64,000 bases of DNA from Pseudomonas kairouanensis (GTDB lineage: Bacteria; Pseudomonadota; Gammaproteobacteria; Pseudomonadales; Pseudomonadaceae), in NCBI RefSeq assembly GCF_004682055.1, contig NZ_QUZU01000027.1, positions 1 to 64,000 on the forward strand, read 5' to 3'. A program made the position numbers and the translations under genes. Below, one piece after another: positions 26,437 through 34,043 of this stretch. The notes below the pieces were generated by a model. That model did not search any database. It was not told the DNA's origin and worked only from the letters and a program-made list of their open reading frames with translations. Position 1 is the stretch's first letter. Each line of letters starts with the position of its first letter.

Positions 26437-26907
26437 TCAGCGCAACACTGGCAGGCTGGTAGTGGACTTGATTTCAGAAAGCGCCACAATCGAATTGACC
26501 TCCTGAATCCCCGGCACCATCGACAACTTCTCGAAGAAGAACCGCTCGTACGCCTCGATATCCGCCGTCACGATACGCAACAGAAAGTCCACCGCCCCCA
26601 TCAGCACATAGCACTCCAACACCTCCGGAAAGCCGCGAATCGCCTCGGTGAATTCCGTGAAGTTGGATCGGCCGTGGGCGTTGAGTTTTACCTCGGCAAA
26701 AATCTGCGTGTTCAGGCCGATTTTCTTGCGGTCCAGCAGCGTCACCTGGCCGCGAATCACCCCCTCCTCCTTGAGCCGCTGAATACGTCGCCAGCAGGGT
26801 GACTGGGACAGGCCCACTTGCTCGGCTATCTGCGCACTGGACAGTGAAGCGTCCTCTTGCAGCAGGGCCAGGATGCGGCGGTCATAAGCGTCCAGCTCGC
26901 TGTGCAT
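26437..26907 (-). CDS. Lrp/AsnC-family transcriptional regulator
   Basis: A 156-residue regulator with an N-terminal winged helix-turn-helix ('DRRILALLQEDASLSSAQIA', 'VGLSQSPCWRRIQRLKEEGVI' in outline) and a C-terminal RAM/ACT ligand-binding domain ('AEVKLNAHGRSNF', 'ECYVLMGAVDFLLRIV'). Lrp-type proteins respond to amino acids as octamers. The neighbouring divergent gene encodes a small ACT-like protein and is the likeliest target. A short dyad 'tctta-ga-taaga' (26971-26982) lies in the shared promoter gap. Confidence 0.92.
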   Translation of the reverse strand: MHSELDAYDRRILALLQEDASLSSAQIAEQVGLSQSPCWRRIQRLKEEGVIRGQVTLLDRKKIGLNTQIFAEVKLNAHGRSNFTEFTEAIRGFPEVLECYVLMGAVDFLLRIVTADIEAYERFFFEKLSMVPGIQEVNSIVALSEIKSTTSLPVLR

Positions 26908-27032
26908 AAAAATACCCTTAATAGCTATTACGTCAGATTGTTTGATTCGATAAAGCGTGATTAAGGCCTATCTTAGATAAGAAATCTCCGCTGACGAATG
27001 TAAAAATTCCCCATCGAATCCGGAGACTTCCC

Positions 27033-27371
27033 ATGCATGCCGTCGAAACCAACCCGTCTGTGACCCGCGTCGACGCGTGGGCCGTCAACAGCGCCCATTG
27101 CCAGGCACATTACCGAATCGTCGCCGAAGCCGAGCCGGATGTGTTGTGCCGGGTGCTCAACTATTTCGCCCTGCAGTTTCTTACCCCGCAACAGGTCACA
27201 GTGAACCGCGAGCAAGACCTGCTGAGCATCGATATCGTGATGGACGGCCTGAGCTGGCACCGTGCCCAAGTGATCGGTGAAAAAATTCGAAACCTGATCA
27301 GCGTGTGCTCCCTGGATATATGGCCGGCTGACTGCGCAAGGCCGGAAGCGGTGGTGGCCATCGCCCAGTAA
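27033..27371 (+). CDS. Small ACT-like protein of unknown function
   Basis: A 112-residue soluble protein I do not recognise by name. The pattern 'HYRIVAEAEPDVLCRVLNYFALQFLTPQQV...DLLSIDIVMDGL' (strand, helix, strands) resembles an ACT-type small-molecule-binding fold, and a final 'KIRNLISVCSLDIW' helix and strand follow. It is divergent from an Lrp-type regulator, which itself ends in an ACT-like domain. The ATG has a GGAG site seven bases upstream. A possible role is sensing or modulating an amino acid; this is a guess. Confidence 0.75.
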   Translation: MHAVETNPSVTRVDAWAVNSAHCQAHYRIVAEAEPDVLCRVLNYFALQFLTPQQVTVNREQDLLSIDIVMDGLSWHRAQVIGEKIRNLISVCSLDIWPADCARPEAVVAIAQ

Positions 27372-27402
27372 AAAACTGCAATACACCCTGGAAGGAGAAT
27401 AT

Positions 27403-27447
27403 CCAGAGGCTGACTAGCCTGGGATTACCTCTGGCCCCTCCCAGGAA
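27403..27447 (+). promoter_or_regulatory. Possible pseudoknot or switch over the gspE-like ribosome site
   Basis: Two perfect 7-bp stems interleave: 'ccagagg' (27403-27409) with 'cctctgg' (27428-27434), and 'cctggga' (27418-27424) with 'tcccagg' (27439-27445). The second stem covers the start of the AGGAA ribosome site (27443-27447) used by the ATG at 27454. A third small hairpin, 'aggct-gact-agcct' (27407-27420), competes with both. The arrangement could fold as an H-type pseudoknot or switch between states. Confidence 0.4.
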
Positions 27448-27453
27448 ACCTTG

Positions 27454-29133
27454 ATGTCCATTGATCAAAGATTGGAATTGCAGCCGTTGTTGGCAGCCTT
27501 GGTCGACGCAGGCTTAGTCACCCCTGAAGTAGAGAAACGCTTGTCTGCGCTGCCGATGAGCGCCGCCCAACACCCATTGGAATGCATCGCCGCCCAAGGC
27601 CCTTGCCTGGAAGTACTGACGCAATGGCTGGCGCGCCATGTCGGGCAGCCTTATCTGCGCATTGATCCGTTGAAGATCGACGTGGCGATGGTGGTCCCCC
27701 TGATGTCACACGCATTTGCCCAACGTCACGCCATCCTGGCAGTGGCGGTGGACGCGCACACCGTCACCATCGCCAGTGCCCAGCCGTACCTCTGTGGCTG
27801 GGAGGCCGGCTTGGCGCAAGTGCTCAAGCGCTCGATCAAGCGCGTGGTGGCCAACCCCCTGGAGATTCGGCGCTATACCGACGAGTTTTACCGGCTGGCG
27901 AAATCGGTCAGCGGGGCCGACCAGAAGATCGCGGCGCCTGGCCATTCCGAACTGCTCACCCTTGGCGCCAGCGACCAGGAGCCCGACGCCAACGACGCAC
28001 ATATCGTCAATATCGTGGATTGGCTGTTGCAGTACGCCTTCGGCCAGCGGGCCAGTGATATTCATCTAGAACCATGTCGCGAGCACGGCCGTGTGCGCTT
28101 TCGCATCGATGGGCTGTTGCATGATGTCTACCAGTTTCCACCTCAGGTGACGGTGGCGGTGGTCAGTCGCCTCAAAAGCCTGGCGCAGATGAACGTGGCC
28201 GAGAAACGCAAACCCCAGGACGGCCGGGTCAAGACCCACAGCCCGGCGGGCGGGCAGGTAGAGTTGCGTCTTTCCACCTTGCCCACGGTATTCGGCGAAA
28301 AGCTGGTGATGCGGATTTTCGATCCCCAGGTGTTGCTCAAGGGCTTCGACCAATTGGGCTTGTCCAAGGATGACCAACGGCGCTGGCACAGCATGACAAG
28401 CCAGGCCAACGGCATCGTCCTGGTCACCGGCCCGACCGGTTCGGGCAAGACCAGCACGCTCTACACCACCCTCAGGCAGTTGGCGACCCGTGAAGTGAAC
28501 CTGTGCACCGTGGAAGATCCCATCGAGATGGTGGAGCCGGCGTTCAACCAGATGCAGGTGCAGCACAATATCGACCTGACCTTCGCCAGCGGCATCCGCG
28601 CCCTGCTGCGCCAGGACCCGGACATCATCATGATCGGCGAGATCCGCGACCAGGAAACCGCCGAAATGGCGATTCAGGCCGCATTGACCGGGCACCTGGT
28701 GCTCTCGACCCTGCACACCAACGATGCGCCGAGTGCCATCAGCCGTTTACAGGAATTGGGGATTGCTCACTATTTGATCAAAGCTACGCTTATAGGGGTG
28801 ATGGCGCAGCGCTTGGTACGGGTGTTATGCCCCCAGTGCAAGCGCGCGACAGATACAACCTTTGAGCCCACCGGATGTGCAGACTGCCGAAACAGCGGCT
28901 ATCAGGGGCGCGCCGGAGTCTACGAGATAATGCTCATGGACGAACCCCTCAAGGCGCTGATCACACCGGCGGCGGACGTACAGGCCTTGCGCCGGGCTGC
29001 CATTGCCCAAGGCATGTGCAGCCTGCGAGAGGCCGCACGGCAGAAAGTCGATGCCGGGTTGACCACAATGGCGGAAGTCTTGCGGGTAACGCCTGGAGAT
29101 TCAGAAACAAATGCTTTTATTGTCAGGGCGTGA
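27454..29133 (+). CDS. GspE/PilB-family secretion ATPase, no system genes nearby
   Basis: A 559-residue cytoplasmic hexameric ATPase of the type II secretion / type IV pilus class. After a GspE N-terminal domain come the Asp-box region, Walker A 'GPTGSGKTST' near residue 325, the degenerate Walker B 'DPDIIMIGEIRDQETA', the His box 'HLVLSTLHTND', and a four-Cys zinc motif ('CPQC' and 'CADC'). All catalytic elements are intact. No pilin, platform or secretin gene is present within the window, so it is either an orphan or serves a distant system. The ATG at 27454 has an AGGAA site; a structured leader precedes it. Confidence 0.9.
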   Translation: MSIDQRLELQPLLAALVDAGLVTPEVEKRLSALPMSAAQHPLECIAAQGPCLEVLTQWLARHVGQPYLRIDPLKIDVAMVVPLMSHAFAQRHAILAVAVDAHTVTIASAQPYLCGWEAGLAQVLKRSIKRVVANPLEIRRYTDEFYRLAKSVSGADQKIAAPGHSELLTLGASDQEPDANDAHIVNIVDWLLQYAFGQRASDIHLEPCREHGRVRFRIDGLLHDVYQFPPQVTVAVVSRLKSLAQMNVAEKRKPQDGRVKTHSPAGGQVELRLSTLPTVFGEKLVMRIFDPQVLLKGFDQLGLSKDDQRRWHSMTSQANGIVLVTGPTGSGKTSTLYTTLRQLATREVNLCTVEDPIEMVEPAFNQMQVQHNIDLTFASGIRALLRQDPDIIMIGEIRDQETAEMAIQAALTGHLVLSTLHTNDAPSAISRLQELGIAHYLIKATLIGVMAQRLVRVLCPQCKRATDTTFEPTGCADCRNSGYQGRAGVYEIMLMDEPLKALITPAADVQALRRAAIAQGMCSLREAARQKVDAGLTTMAEVLRVTPGDSETNAFIVRA

Positions 29134-29206
29134 ATCCGTCCTTATCCGTGACAAGACCGTTACAATCGGCCGTCGTTTTACTGACACCATCAGATAGGGA
29201 ATCGTT

Positions 29207-30127
29207 ATGCAGATCGGAACCGTACTGCTTCTTTTCGTGGGTTTGGCCGTGGCCATCCTGTTCATGGGCTTCAAGGTGGTGCCCCAGGGCTACCAGTGGA
29301 CCGTCGAGCGCTTCGGCCGCTACACCAACACCCTCAAGCCCGGCCTGAACATCATCATTCCGGTCATGGACCGTATCGGTCGCAAGATCAACGTGATGGA
29401 AAGCGTGCTGGATATCCCGCCGCAGGAAGTGATCACCGCCGACAACGCCACCGTACAGATCGACGCCGTGTGCTTCTTCCAGGTGGTCAACACCGCCCAG
29501 GCCGCCTACGAGGTCAACAACCTCGAACATGCCATTCGTAACTTGCTGCAAACCAATATCCGTACCGTCCTCGGCTCCATGGAACTCGATGCCATGCTCA
29601 GCCAACGTGACGGCATCAACGAAAAACTGCTGAAAACCGTGGACGAAGCCACCGCGCCTTGGGGCATCAAGATCACCCGTATCGAGATCAAGGACATCAG
29701 CCCGCCTGCAGACCTGATGGCCGCCATGTCCGGCCAGATGAAAGCCGAACGGATCAAGCGCGCACAAATCCTCGAAGCCGAAGGCCTGCGCGCATCGGCG
29801 ATCCTGACTGCAGAAGGCAAGAAGCAGGCCCAGATCCTTGAGGCCGAAGGTAGCCGCCAGGCTGCATTCCTTGAATCCGAAGCCCGTGAACGTCAAGCCG
29901 AAGCTGAGGCCCGCGCAACACAGGTGGTCTCGGAAGCGATCGCGTCGGGCAACGTGCAGGCGGTCAACTATTTCGTTGCGCAAAAATACATCGATGCACT
30001 GGGCAAGCTGGCTTCGGCCAACAACAGCAAAGTGATCCTGATGCCGCTGGAAGCCAGCCAGGTAATCGGTGCGGTCGGCGGTATCGGCGAGATCGTCAAG
30101 GCCACCTTCGACAGCAAGAAAGGCTGA
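29207..30127 (+). CDS. SPFH/stomatin-family membrane protein (QmcA-like)
   Basis: A 306-residue inner-membrane scaffold protein: one transmembrane span at about residues 4-22, an SPFH/Band-7 domain (about 25-170, 'VVPQGYQWTVERFGRYTNTL'), then an Ala/Glu-rich coiled coil with repeated 'ILEAEG' units (about 180-235). It forms oligomers in membrane microdomains and usually works with an NfeD partner, encoded immediately downstream. It matches E. coli QmcA (YbbK) in length and order. Confidence 0.93.
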   Translation: MQIGTVLLLFVGLAVAILFMGFKVVPQGYQWTVERFGRYTNTLKPGLNIIIPVMDRIGRKINVMESVLDIPPQEVITADNATVQIDAVCFFQVVNTAQAAYEVNNLEHAIRNLLQTNIRTVLGSMELDAMLSQRDGINEKLLKTVDEATAPWGIKITRIEIKDISPPADLMAAMSGQMKAERIKRAQILEAEGLRASAILTAEGKKQAQILEAEGSRQAAFLESEARERQAEAEARATQVVSEAIASGNVQAVNYFVAQKYIDALGKLASANNSKVILMPLEASQVIGAVGGIGEIVKATFDSKKG

Positions 30128-30131
30128 AGCC

Positions 30132-30578
30132 ATGTGGGACTTCCTGCAGCACCTGTCGTTCTGGGATTGGCTGGCACTGGGTACGGTGCTGTTGATTCTT
30201 GAGGTATTCGGTGCCGGCGGCTACCTGCTGTGGATGGGTATTGCCGCAGCAGCCGTGGGCGTGATCAAGTTTCTGGTACCGCCGCTGGGGCTGGAATGGC
30301 AACTGCTGCTATTTGCCGTGTTGTCGATAATGACGGCAGTGTACTGGTGGAAGCGCCAGCGCAGCAGTGCCAAGGCCAGTGACCAGCCGGGGCTTAACGA
30401 ACGAGGGTCCGAATTGATTGGTTGCACCTTTGTAGTGCATCAAGCCATTGTGGATGGGCGGGGCAAGGTAAAAGTCGGTGACGGGGTGTGGATGGTTACC
30501 GGCCCCGACAGCCCTGTAGGCGCTCAAGTACGGGTGATTGGGCAGAACGGCGTGGTGTTGACGGTTGAAACTGTTTAG
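30132..30578 (+). CDS. NfeD-family membrane protein (YbbJ-like)
   Basis: A 148-residue protein with hydrophobic segments at about 12-32, 35-52 and 58-75 and a C-terminal OB-fold ('GSELIGCTFVVHQAIVDGRGKVKVGDGVWMV' in outline). Short NfeD proteins partner SPFH proteins such as QmcA. It begins four bases after the stop of the QmcA-like gene. The start at 30132 (MWDFLQHL) is preferred over the longer frame that overlaps qmcA. Confidence 0.92.
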   Translation: MWDFLQHLSFWDWLALGTVLLILEVFGAGGYLLWMGIAAAAVGVIKFLVPPLGLEWQLLLFAVLSIMTAVYWWKRQRSSAKASDQPGLNERGSELIGCTFVVHQAIVDGRGKVKVGDGVWMVTGPDSPVGAQVRVIGQNGVVLTVETV

Positions 30579-30647
30579 TCAGTGATGGAACTCGGCTGGG
30601 CTAACTACAATCATAAAGTACAGATCACCCAACCGGAGTCACCCATC

Positions 30648-30962
30648 ATGCGTCTTAAATATGCTGTCGCAACCCTTGCTGTGCTTTCCCTTCCTGTCGG
30701 TTCAGCGATGGCCGACAGTTTCTGGCGCAATGTCATCTCGTCGGGGGCCACCACTGGCTCGACGTACCTGACGTTCAAGGACCACAAGCTGGTGGTTGCC
30801 GCACAAGACGACGCCGGCAGCTTCGTTGCCAGCGACGGCGGTATCCGCGGCCCATACCTGGAAGCCGCCATGCAGAAAGTCCGCGCCGAGAACCCTGGCC
30901 TGCAAGCCACGGACATGGAGCTGGCCAACGCTATCCTGGCGAAAAACGCTGTTACCGAGTGA
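30648..30962 (+). CDS. Small exported DUF2388-type protein
   Basis: A 104-residue protein with a signal peptide (MRLKYAVATLAVLSLPVGSA, cleavage near residue 23) and a mature part of about 80 residues, 'DSFWRNVISSGATTGSTYLT...ASDGGIRGPYLEAA', the pattern of the Pseudomonas DUF2388 family. The function is unknown; the location is probably periplasmic. The ATG at 30648 has a GGAG site. A strong terminator follows. Confidence 0.85.
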   Translation: MRLKYAVATLAVLSLPVGSAMADSFWRNVISSGATTGSTYLTFKDHKLVVAAQDDAGSFVASDGGIRGPYLEAAMQKVRAENPGLQATDMELANAILAKNAVTE

Positions 30963-30978
30963 TTCCAATGCTCTGAAG

Positions 30979-31007
30979 AATGCCGCTTTTCGAAGCGGCA
31001 TTTTTTT
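30979..31007 (+). terminator. Rho-independent terminator after the DUF2388 gene
   Basis: Arms 'aatgccgctt' and 'aagcggcatt' with a short 'ttcg' loop run into seven Ts. It lies 17 bases after the stop. Confidence 0.92.
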
Positions 31008-31126
31008 GTCCAAAGCATGACGATTCATTCACGGGTGACAGGCTATATTCAGTCGGGCCGTGCAACCATGCCGGTAATGATCTGCCTCTTACTCATCGCC
31101 CATCTGAAACGGATGCCATCGTCGTC

Positions 31127-32269
31127 ATGAGCCAACTGCCCTTCCTGCCGTTCTCCAAACCCACCATTGATGAAGCCACCATTGCGGCGGTTGGCGATGT
31201 ACTGCGCTCAGGCTGGATCACCAGCGGCCCAAAAGTGCAGGCATTCGAAGCGCAGTTGTCGGCCTATTTTGGCGGACGTCCGGTACGCACATTCAACTCG
31301 GGCACTTGCACCATGGAGATTGCCCTGCGCATCGCCGGTATCGGCCCTGGCGATGAGGTCATCACCACGCCGATCTCATGGGTTGCAACGGCCAACGTGA
31401 TCCTGGAAGTCGGCGCCACGCCGGTGTTTGCCGATATCGACCCGATCACCCGCAATATCGACCTGGCCCAGGTGGAGGCGGCAATCACCCCACGCACCAA
31501 GGCAATCATCCCGGTGTACCTGGCTGGCCTGCCCCTGGACATGCCGATGCTTTACGCACTGGCCAACAAGTACAACCTGCGCATCATCGAGGACGCTGCC
31601 CAGGCGCTGGGCTCCAGCTGGGATGGCGAGCGCATCGGCGCCACGGGGGACTTCGTGTCCTTCAGCTTCCAGGCCAACAAGAACATCACCTCCTCCGAAG
31701 GCGGTTGCCTGGTGCTGAACAACGCTGAAGAAGCACGACTGGCGGAAAAATACCGCCTGCAAGGCGTGACCCGTACCGGCTTCGATGGCCTGGATGTGGA
31801 TGTACTGGGTGGCAAGTTCAACATGACGGACATCGCCGCCGCCATTGGCCTGGGGCAATTTGCTCATATCGAAAAGATCACCGCCCATCGCCAGAACCTG
31901 GCGCGGCATTACTTCAAATGCTTCGGCGCTGACTTTGAAGCGCATTACGGCGCGCAACTACCTCCAGCCGATTTCGAAAACAGCAACTGGCACCTGTTCC
32001 AACTGGTTCTGCCGGAGCGTACAGACGGCCTGCCCGCCCGCGCCACGTTCATGGAACAGATGCATGCCCACGGAGTAGGGATTGGCTATCACTACCCGCC
32101 GATCCACCTGCTGAGCCTTTATCGGGCACAAGGGTTCAAGGAAGGCATGTTCCCGGTGGCGGAAAAGGTGGGGCGCTTGATTGTGTCGTTGCCGATGTTT
32201 ACGGCGATGACGGAGGCGGATGTGGAGCGGTCGGTGGCAGCCGTGAAAGCAGTGCTGAAAGTGAGCTGA
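31127..32269 (+). CDS. DegT/DnrJ/EryC1 (ArnB-like) sugar aminotransferase
   Basis: A 380-residue PLP enzyme. The Schiff-base Lys is at about 185 in 'FSFQANKNITSSEGG' and the PLP-ring Asp at about 156 in 'IIEDAAQALGSSW'. It has the same length and opening ('PFLPFSKPTI...SGWITSGPK') as ArnB, the UDP-4-keto-pentose aminotransferase of lipid A modification. No arn, lipopolysaccharide or glycan genes are nearby, so the sugar substrate is open. The ATG at 31127 lacks a clear ribosome site, but the family begins here. It converges on gcvH across a REP-like hairpin. Confidence 0.88.
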   Translation: MSQLPFLPFSKPTIDEATIAAVGDVLRSGWITSGPKVQAFEAQLSAYFGGRPVRTFNSGTCTMEIALRIAGIGPGDEVITTPISWVATANVILEVGATPVFADIDPITRNIDLAQVEAAITPRTKAIIPVYLAGLPLDMPMLYALANKYNLRIIEDAAQALGSSWDGERIGATGDFVSFSFQANKNITSSEGGCLVLNNAEEARLAEKYRLQGVTRTGFDGLDVDVLGGKFNMTDIAAAIGLGQFAHIEKITAHRQNLARHYFKCFGADFEAHYGAQLPPADFENSNWHLFQLVLPERTDGLPARATFMEQMHAHGVGIGYHYPPIHLLSLYRAQGFKEGMFPVAEKVGRLIVSLPMFTAMTEADVERSVAAVKAVLKVS

Positions 32270-32293
32270 ATACTGAAGCCTGACACCGTTGAA

Positions 32294-32336
32294 TGTGGGA
32301 GCGAGCAAGTCGAATCGTCGCACCGCCGCTCCCACA
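32294..32336. repeat. Short REP-like hairpin with the conserved 21-nt loop
   Basis: Perfect 10-bp arms 'tgtgggagcg' and 'cgctcccaca' carry the loop 'gcaagtcgaatcgtcgcacc' also found at 26395. It lies between the converging aminotransferase and gcvH genes. Confidence 0.85.
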
Positions 32337-32364
32337 CAAACCCACTTTCACATGAGCGCTGTGT

Positions 32365-32751
32365 TTATTCGCCGATGGCGGCTTTGTAGCCAGCAGCATC
32401 CAGCAGCTTGGCCAGATCGCCTTCAGCATTGCTTGGCTTGAGCTTGAAGATCCACGCGCTGTAAGGCTCGGAATTCAACGACTCAGGGCTATCGGCCAGT
32501 TCTTCATTGACCGCAATCACTTCACCGGCAACCGGCGAGTAGATATCCGAAGCGGCTTTCACAGATTCCACGACGCCCGCAGTATCGCCAGCGGCAAATA
32601 CCTTGCCCACTTCTGCCAACTCAACAAACACCACATCACCCAACGCTTCCTGGGCGTGGTCGGAGATACCGACGGTCACGCTGCCGTCAGCTTCCAGACG
32701 GGCCCATTCATGACTCTCGGCAAAACGCAGGTCGGCCGGGATATTGCTCAT
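32365..32751 (-). CDS. gcvH: Glycine cleavage system H protein
   Basis: A 128-residue lipoyl carrier protein. The lipoylated Lys is at 65 in 'GVVESVKAASDIYSPVAGEV'. It shuttles the aminomethyl group between the P, T and L proteins. The start at 32751 (MSNIPADLRF) is chosen by family length. It lies 53 bases after gcvT in one operon; gcvP is not in the window. Confidence 0.96.
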   Translation of the reverse strand: MSNIPADLRFAESHEWARLEADGSVTVGISDHAQEALGDVVFVELAEVGKVFAAGDTAGVVESVKAASDIYSPVAGEVIAVNEELADSPESLNSEPYSAWIFKLKPSNAEGDLAKLLDAAGYKAAIGE

Positions 32752-32804
32752 AGTCTGTGTCCTCAAGAAATAATGTCAGCGGCCTTTGGCCTGCCGGAAA
32801 TAGG

Positions 32805-33887
32805 TTAGATCAAAGTTTTGCCATGGCGTACGAAGGTCGGCTTGACCACTCGAACCGGGTACCACTTGCCGCGGATTTCCACTTCGGCCCGATCGGCAGT
32901 CGCCGTCGGTACGCGCGCCAGGGCAATGGATTTGCTCAGCGTAGGAGAGAAACTACCACTGGTGATCTCCCCTTCGCCAACATTGGCGATACGAACCACC
33001 TGATGAGCGCGTAAAACCCCACGTTCTTCCAGCACCAGCCCGACCAATTTGAACTGCACACCCGCCGCCAGTTCGGCTTCCAGCGCAGCACGGCCAATGA
33101 AGTTGCGTTCGGCAGGCTCCCAGGCAATGCTCCAGGCCATATTGGCGGCCAAAGGCGAAACATCCTGGTGGATGTCCTGGCCGTACAGGTTCATGCCGGC
33201 TTCCAAGCGAAGGGTGTCGCGGGCACCAAGGCCGATGGGTGAAATGCCAGCGCCTACCAGGTCGTTGAAAAAGCCTGGCGCCTGATCGGCAGGCAGCACA
33301 ATTTCCAGGCCGTCTTCACCGGTGTAACCGGTGCGGGCGATAAACCAATCGCCGTCTGCCTGGCCTTCGAAAGGCTTGAGCTGGTGGATCAGGGTACTGC
33401 GGGACTGGGTGACCAGCTCGGCGATCTTCTGCCGGGCGTGCGGGCCTTGAATCGCCAGCATCGCCAACTCGGGCCGCTCGTGCAGTTGCACCTGATAGCT
33501 GCCCAGTTGCGCCTGCATCCAGGCAATGTCCTGGTCGCGGGTAGCGGCGTTGACCACCAGTCGATAACCGGCCTCGGTGCGGTAGACGATCATGTCGTCC
33601 ACCACGCCGCCCTTGTCATTGAGCATGGCGCTGTACAACGCACGGCCGCAGCCATGCAGACGATCCACATCATTGGCCAGCAGGTGCTGCAGCCATTCCT
33701 TGGCCTGGGGGCCTGTGATATCGATCACGGTCATATGAGATACATCGAACACCCCACAGTCGCGTCGCACCTGATGGTGTTCTTCAACCTGCGAGCCGTA
33801 ATGCAGAGGCATATCCCAACCGCCAAAATCGACCATCTTCGCGCCGAGGGCGAGATGCAGGTCATACAGAGGCGTACGCTGTCCCAT
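32805..33887 (-). CDS. gcvT: Aminomethyltransferase, glycine cleavage T protein
   Basis: A 360-residue folate-dependent enzyme that releases ammonia and makes methylene-tetrahydrofolate from the H-protein intermediate. The family opening is 'RTPLYDLHLALGAKMVDFGGWDMPL', followed by 'CGVFDVSHM' and the catalytic Asp in 'NDKGGVVDDMIVYR'. The ATG at 33887 has an AAGGAGA site. The gcvT-gcvH pair without adjacent gcvP is worth noting. No glycine riboswitch consensus is seen upstream. Confidence 0.96.
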   Translation of the reverse strand: MGQRTPLYDLHLALGAKMVDFGGWDMPLHYGSQVEEHHQVRRDCGVFDVSHMTVIDITGPQAKEWLQHLLANDVDRLHGCGRALYSAMLNDKGGVVDDMIVYRTEAGYRLVVNAATRDQDIAWMQAQLGSYQVQLHERPELAMLAIQGPHARQKIAELVTQSRSTLIHQLKPFEGQADGDWFIARTGYTGEDGLEIVLPADQAPGFFNDLVGAGISPIGLGARDTLRLEAGMNLYGQDIHQDVSPLAANMAWSIAWEPAERNFIGRAALEAELAAGVQFKLVGLVLEERGVLRAHQVVRIANVGEGEITSGSFSPTLSKSIALARVPTATADRAEVEIRGKWYPVRVVKPTFVRHGKTLI

Positions 33888-34043
33888 GGGTTTCTCCTTC
33901 CGGGCTTGGCGAAGGTGCGCAGCGTGGCCGTTTGCGCTGGACACCTTGAGTTACAAGGCCTGCAGCTACTTACAGCAACCCAGTCCGAAAGACGGAGCGC
34001 ACCGAATGCCGCGCATTGTAGCCGCAAGCCGTAGGACTGGCAC

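Noticed and set aside
27369..27454. A -1 frameshift or CTG-started leader peptide linking the ACT-like gene to the gspE-like gene
   Set aside because: An A-AAA-AAC run and an open frame ending TGATG exist, but the run lies after the stop codon, and the AAGGAG site is 12 bases from the CTG. Chance is the simpler view.
33888..34043. A glycine riboswitch upstream of gcvT
   Set aside because: The gap was read for the tandem aptamer consensus and the conserved blocks are not present.
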